Assembly: GCA_031396305.1 (NCBI GenBank)
Contig: JANNKM010000281.1
Span: 1 to 17,709, forward strand
DNA from: JAEMQF01 sp031396305
GTDB lineage: Bacteria > Pseudomonadota > Gammaproteobacteria > Burkholderiales > Burkholderiaceae_C
Length of the DNA stretch: 17,709 bases
Direction: 5' to 3'
Position numbers and translations under genes: made by a program. The notes below the pieces were generated by a model, which ran no database searches, was not told the origin of the DNA, and saw nothing but the letters and a program-made list of their open reading frames with translations. Of this stretch, positions 1-9,800 are shown piece after piece (position 1 is the stretch's first letter; each line of letters starts with the position of its first letter).

Positions 1-1224
1 CACGCCGCCGCGCAGGCGCCGAGCTGCACCCACACCGTGGGCATGGTGGTTTCGCTCACCGGTGCGGCCGGGCGCTTCGGCCAGGCGGCGAGCAAATCGG
101 TCGAACTCGCGTTTGGCGAACTCAACAAGGCGGCGGGCGCACAAGGCATCGCCGGGTGCACGCTGGCGTTCGATTTGCGCGACGCGCAAAGCCAGGGCTC
201 AGTGGCGGTGGACCAGGCGCGCCAGTTGGTCGATCTCAAGAAAGTACCGGCCCTCATCGGCGGCATCATCAGCTCGGTGTCGATACCCATCGTCACCTCG
301 GTCACCGGGCCGGCGGGCGTGGTGCAGATCTCGCCCGCGTCGACCTCGCCCACACTGACCAAACTCGCGGTCGAGGGCAAGACGAACGGCTGGTTCTTCC
401 GCACGATCACGAGCGATGCGCTGCAAGGCACGGCGGCGGCGAAGTACGCCATCGATCAGAACATGAAGAGCCTGGCGATCATCCACGTCAACAATGATTT
501 CGGCGTGAACATGCTCGCCGAGTTCCGTCGCGCTTATGAGGCGCTGGGCGGCAGAGTCGTCGGCGTCACGCCGTACAACCCGCAGCAGCCCTCCTATGCA
601 GCAGAAGTGACGAATGCACTGAAGGGCGACGCACCAGCGCTCTACTTCATCGGTTACCCAGGAGACGGCACGACGATCGTGCGCACCTGGGTGCAGCAAG
701 GCGGGCCGCAGCGATTTTTGCTCAACGACGGCATGAACTCGGCCGACTTCATCAAGGGCGTGGGCGCGCAGTACCTGAGCAATGCGTTCGGCACGTCGTC
801 GGGCCCGACACGCACGCCGTCCACCGAGTTCTTTGCGCAGGCCTATCCGGCAATGAGCGGCGGCTTCGACGCCGGAGCGCCCGCCGCGGACCGTGCCTTC
901 GACGCGGGCGCGATCCTGGGTCTGGCAATTGCGCATGCCGGCAAGTTCGAAGCCGCGGCGATCCGCGACTCGATCCGGAAAATCACCGAACCCGGCGGCG
1001 AAGTGGTGCACGCCGGGCCGCAAGGTTTTGCGAAGGCGCTGCAACTCATCAAGGACAAGAAGCCGGTGCGCTATGTCGGTGTGATCGGCGCGGTGCAGTT
1101 CGACCGCAATGGCGACATCGTCGGGCCGTTTCGCACCTGGCGCATTGTCAGCGGTGAAGTCGTCACCGTCGGCCAGATGTCGATGGAAGACGTGCAGGCC
1201 GTGCAAGCGAAGTTGCCGCGCTGA
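1..1224 (+). CDS. ABC transporter substrate-binding protein, LivJ/LivK type (5' partial)
   Basis: Periplasmic binding protein of the Peripla_BP_6 / branched-chain amino acid (HAAT) family, which captures a small molecule and delivers it to an ABC permease. The frame is open to the left edge, so the true start lies outside the window; a GTG at 37 is not the start. The first visible residues (HAAAQA then PSCTHTVG) look like the end of a Sec signal peptide and its cleavage site. Family signs are the first strand VGMVVSLTGAAGRFGQAA, the binding-loop segment ISPASTSPTLT, and a typical mature length near 400 residues. Two cysteines (about residues 9 and 54 of the visible part) could form a disulfide. 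The ligand cannot be read from the sequence: this family also takes aromatic acids, amides and urea. The reductase-RidA fusion starts 42 bases downstream on the same strand, suggesting one transcription unit in which the imported compound is metabolised. Permease and ATPase genes would lie to the left. Confidence 0.9.
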   Translation, partial: HAAAQAPSCTHTVGMVVSLTGAAGRFGQAASKSVELAFGELNKAAGAQGIAGCTLAFDLRDAQSQGSVAVDQARQLVDLKKVPALIGGIISSVSIPIVTSVTGPAGVVQISPASTSPTLTKLAVEGKTNGWFFRTITSDALQGTAAAKYAIDQNMKSLAIIHVNNDFGVNMLAEFRRAYEALGGRVVGVTPYNPQQPSYAAEVTNALKGDAPALYFIGYPGDGTTIVRTWVQQGGPQRFLLNDGMNSADFIKGVGAQYLSNAFGTSSGPTRTPSTEFFAQAYPAMSGGFDAGAPAADRAFDAGAILGLAIAHAGKFEAAAIRDSIRKITEPGGEVVHAGPQGFAKALQLIKDKKPVRYVGVIGAVQFDRNGDIVGPFRTWRIVSGEVVTVGQMSMEDVQAVQAKLPR

Positions 1225-1253
1225 GTGAAGACCGGGGCGGGGCAGGGCGGCAA

Positions 1254-1259
1254 GGGAGG
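1254..1259 (+). promoter_or_regulatory. Ribosome binding site that decides the start of the AKR-RidA gene
   Basis: GGGAGG lies 7 bases before the ATG at 1267. The frame is also open from a GTG at 1225 directly after the upstream stop, but that start has no ribosome site and would add only a Gly/Lys-rich stretch, so the ATG at 1267 is preferred. Confidence 0.7.
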
Positions 1260-1266
1260 CGGCACG

Positions 1267-2781
1267 ATGACGGACGGCCCCGCGCGCAGCAGACCCGGCG
1301 CGCCGGGCCGACCCGAGCGCACGCTGCTCGCGCCGGGACTGGAGATCTCGCGCATCGTCACCGGCCTGTGGCAAGTGGCGGACATGGAGCGCGGCGGTGC
1401 GCTGCTCGACCCGCAGCGTGCCGCGGCGTCACTGGCCGAGTACGCCGCAGCGGGCTTCGACACCTTCGACATGGCCGATCACTACGGCTCGGCCGAAGTG
1501 ATCGCGGGTACGCTGCTCGCTTCGCCACAGGGCCAGGGCGTTCGTGCCTTCACGAAGTGGTGCCCGCAGCCAGGCGCGATGAGTGCCAGCGTGGTGCGCG
1601 AAGGCGTGCAGCGCGCACTCGACCGCCTGCGCGTGAGCCGCATCGACCTGATGCAACTGCACTGGTGGAGCTTCGAGCACCCGCAGTACCTGGACGCTTT
1701 CGAGCAACTCGCGCACCTGCGCGAAGAAGGGCTGATTGCGCACCTGGGGCTGACGAACTTCGACACCCAGCACCTGCGCGTGCTGCTCGCCCAGGGTTTT
1801 CCGGTGGCGAGCAACCAGGTCTGCATTTCGCTGCTGGACCGCCGCGCGCTGGAGGACATGTCGCGCCTGTGCCTGGCCCGCGGCGTGCGCCTGCTCGCCT
1901 ACGGCAGCCTGGGTGGAGGCTTCCTCAGCGAGCGCTGGCTCGGCGCTGCGCAACCCGCGCAAGTGAACGACTGGAGCAAGATGAAGTACGGGCGCTTCAT
2001 CGACGCCGTGGGCGGCTGGAGCGCGCTGCAAGCCGTATTGCAGGCGGCGGCGCGAATTGCCCGCAAACACGGCGTGTCGCTCGCCAACGTCGCGACGCGC
2101 TGGGTGCTGGAGCAACCCGCTGTCGCGGCAGCCATCGTCGGCGCGAGGCTCGGCGAGTCGGAACACCGCGTCGACAACCTGGCGCTGTTCGCACTTGCGC
2201 TCGACGCGCAAGATCACGCCTGGCTCGGCAACGCGTTCGAAGCCACGCAGCGCCTGCCCGGCGACTGCGGGGACGAATACCGCAAGCCACCCTTCCTCAC
2301 GGCCTCAGGGGACCTGAGCCACCACCTCGACGCCCTGCCTCCCGTGTGGCCGCGCCAGAGGGTGCCCGGCACGACCGACCGCTGGCGCATCGACAGCGGC
2401 AGCCGCTGGGAGCCGCTGGCCGGCTACTCGCGCGCCGTGCGCGTCGGAGACCGGATCTCGGTCAGCGGCACCACCGCCACCCACGGCACAGGCCAACTCA
2501 TTGGTGCAGATGACGCGGCCGCACAGGCGACCTACATCCTCGACAAGATCGCCGCGAGCATCACGGCGCTCGGCGGTCGGCTGGAAGACGTGGTGCGAAC
2601 GCGAATCTACCTGACGGACGTGCACGACTGGGAGGCGGTGAGCGCCGTGCACGGCCGCTACTTCGGCGCAATCCGGCCGGCGAACACCTTGCTGCAGGTG
2701 GGTGCGCTGGTGGGGCAGGGCTACAAGGTGGAGATCGAGGCCGAGGCGGTGGTGCCCGCTGCGCGCGTCTCGTTGGCTTGA
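1267..2781 (+). CDS. Aldo/keto reductase - RidA/YjgF fusion protein
   Basis: A 504-residue two-domain protein. Residues about 20-330 form an aldo/keto reductase barrel (NAD(P)H-dependent carbonyl reduction). The catalytic tetrad is visible as D68, Y73 (in DMADHYG), K97 (in FTKW) and H132 (in LMQLHWW), followed by the family segment HLGLTNFD. Residues about 378-500 form a RidA/YjgF (Rid) domain, beginning near WEPLAGYSRAVRVGDRISVSG and ending PANTLLQVGAL then KVEIEAEAV. In E. coli RidA the motif PARSCVEVARLP supplies Arg105, which is needed for 2-aminoacrylate/imine deaminase activity; here that position is Ala480. The Rid part therefore probably lacks classical deaminase activity, as in Rid subgroups without the arginine. 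The start is set by GGGAGG. The gene follows the binding-protein gene by 42 bases. Inference: it reduces or handles a carbonyl/imine intermediate from the imported compound. Both domain assignments are secure; the substrate is unknown. Confidence 0.88.
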   Translation: MTDGPARSRPGAPGRPERTLLAPGLEISRIVTGLWQVADMERGGALLDPQRAAASLAEYAAAGFDTFDMADHYGSAEVIAGTLLASPQGQGVRAFTKWCPQPGAMSASVVREGVQRALDRLRVSRIDLMQLHWWSFEHPQYLDAFEQLAHLREEGLIAHLGLTNFDTQHLRVLLAQGFPVASNQVCISLLDRRALEDMSRLCLARGVRLLAYGSLGGGFLSERWLGAAQPAQVNDWSKMKYGRFIDAVGGWSALQAVLQAAARIARKHGVSLANVATRWVLEQPAVAAAIVGARLGESEHRVDNLALFALALDAQDHAWLGNAFEATQRLPGDCGDEYRKPPFLTASGDLSHHLDALPPVWPRQRVPGTTDRWRIDSGSRWEPLAGYSRAVRVGDRISVSGTTATHGTGQLIGADDAAAQATYILDKIAASITALGGRLEDVVRTRIYLTDVHDWEAVSAVHGRYFGAIRPANTLLQVGALVGQGYKVEIEAEAVVPAARVSLA

Positions 2782-2885
2782 TCGGGTGGTTGGTACGGAT
2801 TGGCTGTGGTTCGCATCAGACACGCGAGTTGGGAATCGTCGCGGCGCATGCATTGTCGGCCGGCGCCCCGCGCACGCAGCCCGGC

Positions 2886-3785
2886 TCAAGGGGCCCGGCT
2901 TGCCACCTTGCGCCAGTGCCGGCCCGTCGAAACCTCGACGAACCCGGCCTGTTGGTACAGGCTGAGCGCGCTGTGCCGGTCCTGGCGCACGGTGAGCGCG
3001 AGATGGCCGTGGCCACGGCGCGCGGCCCAGCTGAATGCCGAGTCGAGCAAGGCCCGGCCGAAGCCCCGCCCGCGCTGCGCCTGCATCACGCCGAGGTAGT
3101 CGATGTAGGCTTCTTGTTCGACGGGGTTGTCCTTGACGTAGAGGTATCCGATGGGGGCCGCGTCATCGCCGCTGGCCACGAACAGCACGCAGTCACGATC
3201 TGGCGCCAGTGCACGGTGGAAGTCGGCCTCGCCGACGTAGGCGCCTGGAAAGAGCTCCTGGTGCAGACCCAGCAGCGCCGGCAGATCGCCAGCGGCCGCT
3301 TGCCTCACGGCGCGCGAGCTGGCGTGCGCCTGGGCCACCGGTGCGCGCAGGACACGGTGCAGTCGCAGAGCCTCGTAGCCCGCGGTGGCGTACCAGCGGT
3401 TGAGCAGGTCTGCATCGGCTGCGGGAAAGGCGTCGAACTGCTGAACCGCGGGAAGTGCGCCTTCCATGCCTGCAGCGACGAGCGCGACCGTGCCTTCCAG
3501 CCGGCGCGGGTCAATCACGAGCGGGCCACGCAGCCACGCGCGCGCCAACGCGGGTTCGAACTCGCAGCCCACAACGCCAAGCCGCTGCGCGCCGTCGCTG
3601 ATGGCCCAGAAGGCCGCTTCGTCGGGGTGCAAGGCGCGCAGTTCCGCCGCATGAGAGGCGACGTCTGTGCCCTGCGCGGCATGCAGGCAGTGAACCCCTC
3701 CGTCGGAACGCCGGTTGCAGCGAAAAATCAACTCGGCAAGCGCGGGCCACGCGTCAGGGGGCAAGCGAACGAGCGACATCGGCAT
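2886..3785 (-). CDS. GNAT-family N-acetyltransferase
   Basis: A 299-residue acetyltransferase of the GNAT superfamily (acetyl-CoA-dependent N-acylation). The C-terminal domain, about residues 160-299, carries the acetyl-CoA pyrophosphate loop QRGRGFG (237-243) after the strand IDYLGVM, and the closing segment SALSLYQQAGFVEV typical of motif B. The N-terminal half (about 1-150) has no clear CoA loop and may be a degenerate second GNAT fold, making this a tandem protein. The start at 3785 (MPMSLV) is not strongly supported: GAGGG lies 12 bases upstream, and a second in-frame ATG sits at 3779. The gene is 74 bases downstream of the macroglobulin gene on the same strand and could be cotranscribed. 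It converges on the AKR-RidA gene, leaving a 104-base gap (2782-2885) in which I see no clear terminator. The acceptor substrate is unknown. Confidence 0.85.
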   Translation of the reverse strand: MPMSLVRLPPDAWPALAELIFRCNRRSDGGVHCLHAAQGTDVASHAAELRALHPDEAAFWAISDGAQRLGVVGCEFEPALARAWLRGPLVIDPRRLEGTVALVAAGMEGALPAVQQFDAFPAADADLLNRWYATAGYEALRLHRVLRAPVAQAHASSRAVRQAAAGDLPALLGLHQELFPGAYVGEADFHRALAPDRDCVLFVASGDDAAPIGYLYVKDNPVEQEAYIDYLGVMQAQRGRGFGRALLDSAFSWAARRGHGHLALTVRQDRHSALSLYQQAGFVEVSTGRHWRKVASRAP

Positions 3786-3859
3786 GCGGGCATTCTGCCC
3801 TCGATGACGCGAGTTTCAATTGGCGGCAGGGGGCCAGGAATGATCCCCGCGGTCTGCGC

Positions 3860-6800
3860 CTATTGCACCGCGAGCCTGTGGCCCACCGAGTACGCGGTGA
3901 ATTCGGGTGCGTACATCGACTGCAATGTCGCCGGGCCGACGCGAAACTGCCCCGCCATGTTGGCGCGCATGCGGTAGCGGAACGTGTACTCGCCCACCGG
4001 CAACTGCTCGAAGAAGAAATTCGCGCCCGAGTCGCGCACCTCTTCGTAATACGCCAGTCCGAGGTCGTGGCGCCAGCGCGATTGCACGTTCTCGGGCTCG
4101 AACCCGGCGCCGCGCGGGTCGCGCAGGTGCACGTACTCGGCGGCGTGCCGGGTGCGCAGGCTCAGGTGCACCTCGATCGCATCGCCCACCTTGACCTGCG
4201 CGCCCTCGGCGAGCGGCACGAGTTTCACGTCCGTGCCCACGCTGTCGCGGCGGAAGTACTTGCGGCTGACCTGAAAGAAGTCGCCGCGCTCGGCGGACGG
4301 CAACTGTTCGGTGCTGAAGTGCCAGGTGGCGGAGGCGAACGCAAAGCCGGGTGTCGACTTCTCGACGCGGATGTCGGCCGTGCCCGCGTTCACCATCGCG
4401 CCGGGAATCACGATTCTGTTGCCGCGCCCCGTGTAGCGCTGCGGCTCGAAGTTGAAGTCGGTCCGGCTCTGGTTCACGCTCACCGAAATGCGCTCGTGCA
4501 CGCCGAGCGACTTGTCTTGCCGCATCGCGTGCACCAGGGCGTAGATTGCTTCGGCGGTGGCACGTGTGCTCTTCCAGTGCGACAGCTTCTTGTTGAGAAG
4601 CAGCCATTGGATCAAGCCGTCACGCTTGGCGTGGTTCGGCTGCAGTTCGCTGAGCACGCGCAGCGCGAACGCGTGGCTCTCGATGGTGTCGTTGTACCAG
4701 AGCCAGGAGCGGTCTTCCGGCGCCCAGAACGTGCCTTGTTCGGCGTTGCTTTTGGCGCTGTCCATCACGCTGGCGAACACCAGCGCGGCGTCGGCGCCGC
4801 GGCCGGCGCGCTTCAGCGTCAGCGCAAGCATGCCCTTGAGCATCGGCGAGTGCCGGGTCCAGTGCTTGAAGCTGAAGTCGAGGATCGCGCTGCGCTCGGC
4901 CGGTGCGATCGCGCCGTTCACCCAGCTCGGGTCGGGGTAGCTGGAGGCCACGAAGTTCAGGTAGGTCAGCCATTCCCAGCAGCAGTCGCGGCTCATCAGG
5001 CGCGTCGCGTACTGTTCGCGCCAGTGGCTGGCCAGGTAGGCCCAGCCGCGCTGCACCAGGCCTTTCGGAACCGGCACGTTGAACTCGGCAGCGCGCGCCA
5101 GACCAGCCATCAGGTACAGCGTGATGTAGGGGCTTTCCGGGCCGCCGGCGAACCACGGGAACGCGCCGCTGGCGAGTTGCATCTGCGACAGCTTGGCGAG
5201 CGCCGCGTCGCGCTCGGCTTTCGCGACCGTCGGGTCGAGCACGCGCACCAGGTCGGCGTCGTTCTGCGCCGCGTAGTCCTTGCCCTGCGCCTGGTTCAAC
5301 CACGGCGACTCCTCGAATGACAGCTTGCGGTTCGGGTCGTCGCGCGCAAACGTTTCGGTGCGCGTCGGCCGGCTCGCCATCTCGGCGGCGAGCTTGGCGA
5401 TGGCCGGGTTGTCCTTGAACACGCTGGCCAGGATGCCGCTCGAGACAAAGCGGTTCAGCGTCTGCTCGGTGCACTCGTAAGGGTAGTTTTGCAGGTAGGG
5501 AACGGCGGACAGGACCGAGCCGAAGAGTTGCGCGTCGACGGTGACCGTGATGGCTTCGTTGATGCGCGTCGGGTCGGCGCCGCGCAGATCGTCGAACTTC
5601 AGAACCTTGGCGTCGGCGTTGCGCAGCGTGACGAAGCGGCTCTGCGCCAGATGCAAGCGCGAGGGCAGCACCGGCAAGGCGCGCAGTTCGCCGTCGGAAT
5701 GGCTGCCGCTCGTGGCCAGCACCTTCACCGCGTAGCCGTTCACGCGCGCCGGGGCCTTGAGCCGATACAGCAGCGTCGCCGAGCCGCGCGCCGGCACGCC
5801 GCGAAACACGCGCTCGGTGTCGGCGCCGGCGCCGAGGAACAAGGCGTCCACGTTGGCTCCGCTCACGGCGTCGCTGATTTCCAGTTTGACCTGGCCCGAC
5901 AGCGGGGCGTCGCCGGCGTTGTTGACCTGGACCGACAGCACGGCCTCGTCGCCCTCGCGCAGAAAGCGCGGCAGGTAGGGGCGCACCAGCAGTTCCTTGA
6001 CGCTGTGCGCGTCGCGCCGGGTCGAGCCGGAACGCATGTCGCGCGCCAGCGCATGCACCCACACCGACCACGCGGTCACCGAATCGGGAACGGTGAATTC
6101 GATCGATGCGCTGCCGTCCTTGTCGGTCAACAAGTGCGGCTGGAAGAACGCCGTTTCGGAGAAGTTGCTGCGCGGCGCTACGTCGGCCGAGGCCGACCTG
6201 GCCTCGCTCTGCATCGGCTCGCCACCCTGGCGTGCGCCCACCGCACTTTCGAGAGCCATTCTGGCGGGCGCGGCGCTTTCGGGCATCGATTTGGCCTTGG
6301 ATAGGTCGCTCATGCTCATTTCAGCGACCCGATCCCTCCTTTCGAGACGGCGCATCTGCAGCGCTCCACGCCCCATGCCGCCGATCGCATAGCCGCCGAA
6401 CCACTGCAACGAATCGGCGATCAGCCCGGGCCCGCTGCGCACCTGCGGCCAGTGGCTGTACGTGACGAAGGCGCTGCGCGCGCCGGCGCTCGTTGCCGCG
6501 GCGGGCGCGGACCAATGGGTGGGCCAGATCGAGCCCAGCGACGGCGGCGTGTGCGGCGCGAAAGTGTCGAGGCTGCGGTCATACATGTAGGCAAGCAATT
6601 CAGCGCTCACGGCTTCGGCGCTGTTCGGGTTGCCCGGCCCCGGCTTGACGCCGACGCGCCAGACTTCCTTGGTCCCAGGACGCAGCTTGTCGCGAAATGT
6701 CGAGAACTCGACTTTCAGATCCTTGTCGTCCCACGGCACCATCACGCTGCGGCTGAGTTGCATCACCTGGTGGTCGCGCACGCCGATGAGCGAAATGCCG

Positions 6801-9800
6801 AAGCCACCGCGCAAGTCTTCCGTGATGGGAATTTCGAGCAGGCGCGTGCCCCTGACCGCGCTTGCGTCGGCTGCGCCTGCGCGGCCGAGCGCATTGGCGG
6901 TCAGCCGATGGCGGGCGATGCGCTGCTCGCCGCGCCACAGGTCGACGCCGATCGGCTGATCCGGCAAACCGGTGGCCACCAAGACCCGCAGCGTGTCGCC
7001 CACCGGAATCGAAGCTTTCTCCGGGATCAGCGCCGCGGCGAGCGGCACCGGTGCGCCTTCTTCGGCGACGAGGAAGTCGCGCTGCGTCGTGAACTCGGCG
7101 CCGGCTCGGTCCAGCGTGCGGTAGCGCAGCCGGTAAGCGCCTGCCGGTAGGCCAGGCAGGTCGATCGCGGCCTGGCCGTCGCTGCCATGCGTGACGCTGC
7201 CGCGGGCCTGTGGCGCGGCCGCCGGCCAGTGGCGCAGCGTGTCCAGGAGCGAAGGCACGCCCGCCCAACGCGGCTGACGCGTGTCGCCCGGCGTGCGCGG
7301 TTCGCGCTGCGCGGCTTCGTCGTCAGGCAGCGCAACCGGCGCCTCGCCGGGCGTGTGCGTGCTGCCGGGCATTTGCAGCGCGTGCAGCGTCCACGTCGCC
7401 GGGCCCGCGCGCGGCGCGCCGTCCAGGTCGGCGCGCAAGGCGTTGATGCGCGACGGGTTGCCGGCGCGAACGAAGCCGGCCTCGGCAGCGAGGGTTGCCT
7501 CGACGCTCACGAACCCGAGCCGGAACCCGCGCGTCGCGCTGCGCGATTCGCCGCCTTCGTCGGTGACGGTCGCCTCGACCTGGTAACGGTAGCTCACGCC
7601 GCCGCGCTGGTCTGTATGTTCGCCCCCGGTCGCTTCGCGCCCGCCCCCCGAGGGCACCGCAGGGGCCCCTTCGTGGCCCATGGCGAGCAACCGTCTTGGG
7701 GCGGCCCGGCGGCGGTTGCTCAGGCGTTCGTCGGCGCCGGGCGTGAATCCGAACTCGAAGGCGCCTTGCGCGTCGAGCGCTGCGTTGCCGCCCGCCACCA
7801 CCTGCTCGCTCACATCGACGTGCCGGCGGCCCCAGAAGTGCCACATCGGATACACCGGCGTGCGCTTCACGCCCCACTGTACTGAGCCGGTCGTCACCGG
7901 CAGGCCGAAGTAGTAGCGCGCGTCGCCGCGGATGCGTACCGCTTGATTGAGGCGGTAGGGATCGGCGGCCTCTTTCAGCGTCACTTCGAAGGTCGGGCGC
8001 TTGTATTCCTCGACGCGCACCGCCGCATGGCCGTTGTTCGCGCGCAGCGCCCACTGGCCCAGCAGCCGCCCGGGCGGAATCGAAAACTCTCCCGACGCCG
8101 TGCCGAACGAATTGGTGCGCACGCGCCGGCGCTCGACTTCCCGCTGGTTCGCGTCGAGCAGTTGCACGTCGATGTCTTGCTCGGCTGCGAGCGTGTGCTG
8201 GGTGAGTGCGCCGCGCCCGCCCGATGCGGCGTTGAACCGGTAGGCGACGATCTTGAACGCGAGTTTCTGCTCGGGCCGGTAGACGCTGCGGTCGGTGTAG
8301 ATGAACGCTGACGCACCGGCGGACGCCTGCGTCTCGGGCGGGGTGTTCAGATACTCCGCAGCCAGCGCCCAGACGCCGGCGCGCCGCGCGGCGATGAAGT
8401 AGCCGCGTTGCTCGCGCGGCTGCGCGAGCAAGGCCATGCCTTCTGCGTTGGTTCGCGCAGTGGCCACCGGGGTTCGCGGCAACAGCGCCACCGCGGCGCG
8501 CGGCGAGTACTCGTAGAGTCGCACTTCAACGCCCTCGAGCGCGGCGCCGCTGGCGGCGTCGAAGGCCTGAACCTCGTAGTGCCCGGGTTGCGGGCGCGTC
8601 GTCAGCACCAGGTTCGTCAGCAGCAGCGGCGTTGCCGCGATGCGGTTTGCACCGCTGCTGCGGAAGTCTGCGCTCGGCGAAGCGACGATCATCACCATGC
8701 CGTGTTCAGTGAGCGGCGGCGTGATGTCGGTGGCGTGATCGGCGAAGTCGGGCGTGGCGGGCAGCTCCACCGTCCACTGGGCCAGCAGGCCGGCGCGTTG
8801 CGAACCGTCTTTGCCCAGCAGATCGGTCACGCTGCGGTGGTCTGGCAGCGGTGCGCCGTTCGCGGCCAGGCGTGCGTCGAGGCTGAGCTTGTAGGCGCGC
8901 AGGTGCAGGCGCGGCAGGTTGCGGTGCGTGACGCGCAGCGACCGCTTGCCCGGCAAGTCCGCGGCCATCGCCTGCAATGAAAACTCAGGCGCTTCGATCT
9001 GCGCCATCAGCGCTGCGCAGTTTTGCCCGCCTGTCTCTGCCGGGAATGCGTCGCGCCCGCTGCGCGCTACCGTGTGCGCTTGCACCGGCTGGTTGAGCGC
9101 GAGCAACAACTCGGCTTGCAGCGCTTTGCCGTGGGCGAACCAGGCGATGTCGCGGGCGCCGGCAAGGCGCCGGTCCAGGTCGGTGACGATCGCCTGGCGG
9201 TCGGCCGCGTCGGTGAAGACTTGCGACAGCCGGCGCGCGAGTTCGAGCTGTGTCTCGAGCTGCGCGCTGCGCGCGGCGGTGGTCTCGGAAGCGCTTGCAC
9301 GGGCGCCATGGCGGCTCGCGTGCCAATCGCGCAAGTCGTTCAGGACAGACGCGAGGCGCTGCACCGGGTGGGCTGCCGGGTTGCTGGGGTCCACCGTCGC
9401 TGCCGTGCCTGGCGCCGGGCCTGCTGCCGGGCCCGCCGCCGTGCCTGGCGCCGCGACGCCCGCGCCGCCGGTCGCATCGCCGGCGAGCAACGCCGCCACG
9501 TCGAGCCGATAGCGCTCGTTGGTCTGCGCCGTACTCCAACCCGACGTGTCCGCCAGATGCTCGACCCACAGGTAGGCCGTGAGATCGCGCAGGCTGCCGC
9601 GAACGCTGTCGGGGTAGTTGCCGCGCGCCAGGTAGCGCTCGACGCGCGAGCGCGGCTGCGCGCCCAGCGCGGCGCGGTCGCGCCACACCGTGGCGTACGC
9701 GGCGTTCGCCTCGGCGTCGATCTGCTCAGCGGTCCAGGTTTTCAGATCGACGACGTTTGGCGTTGGCCCGGGGGCGCTCTCGACCCGGGTGCGGCCGCGG

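Noticed and set aside
199..1374. A 391-codon minus-strand frame opposite the binding-protein gene
   Set aside because: It is antisense to a convincing Peripla_BP_6 protein, and its Arg/His/Ala-rich composition marks it as a shadow.
2778..3977. A 399-codon plus-strand frame following the AKR-RidA gene
   Set aside because: It runs antisense to the GNAT gene, which has a clear acetyl-CoA loop. The plus frame shows no family motif.
3863..5320. A 485-codon plus-strand frame opposite the macroglobulin C-terminus, and similar frames at 4620-6071 and 9023-10282
   Set aside because: All lie inside the macroglobulin gene, whose frame carries the A2M and thioester motifs. The alternatives have no domains or ribosome sites.
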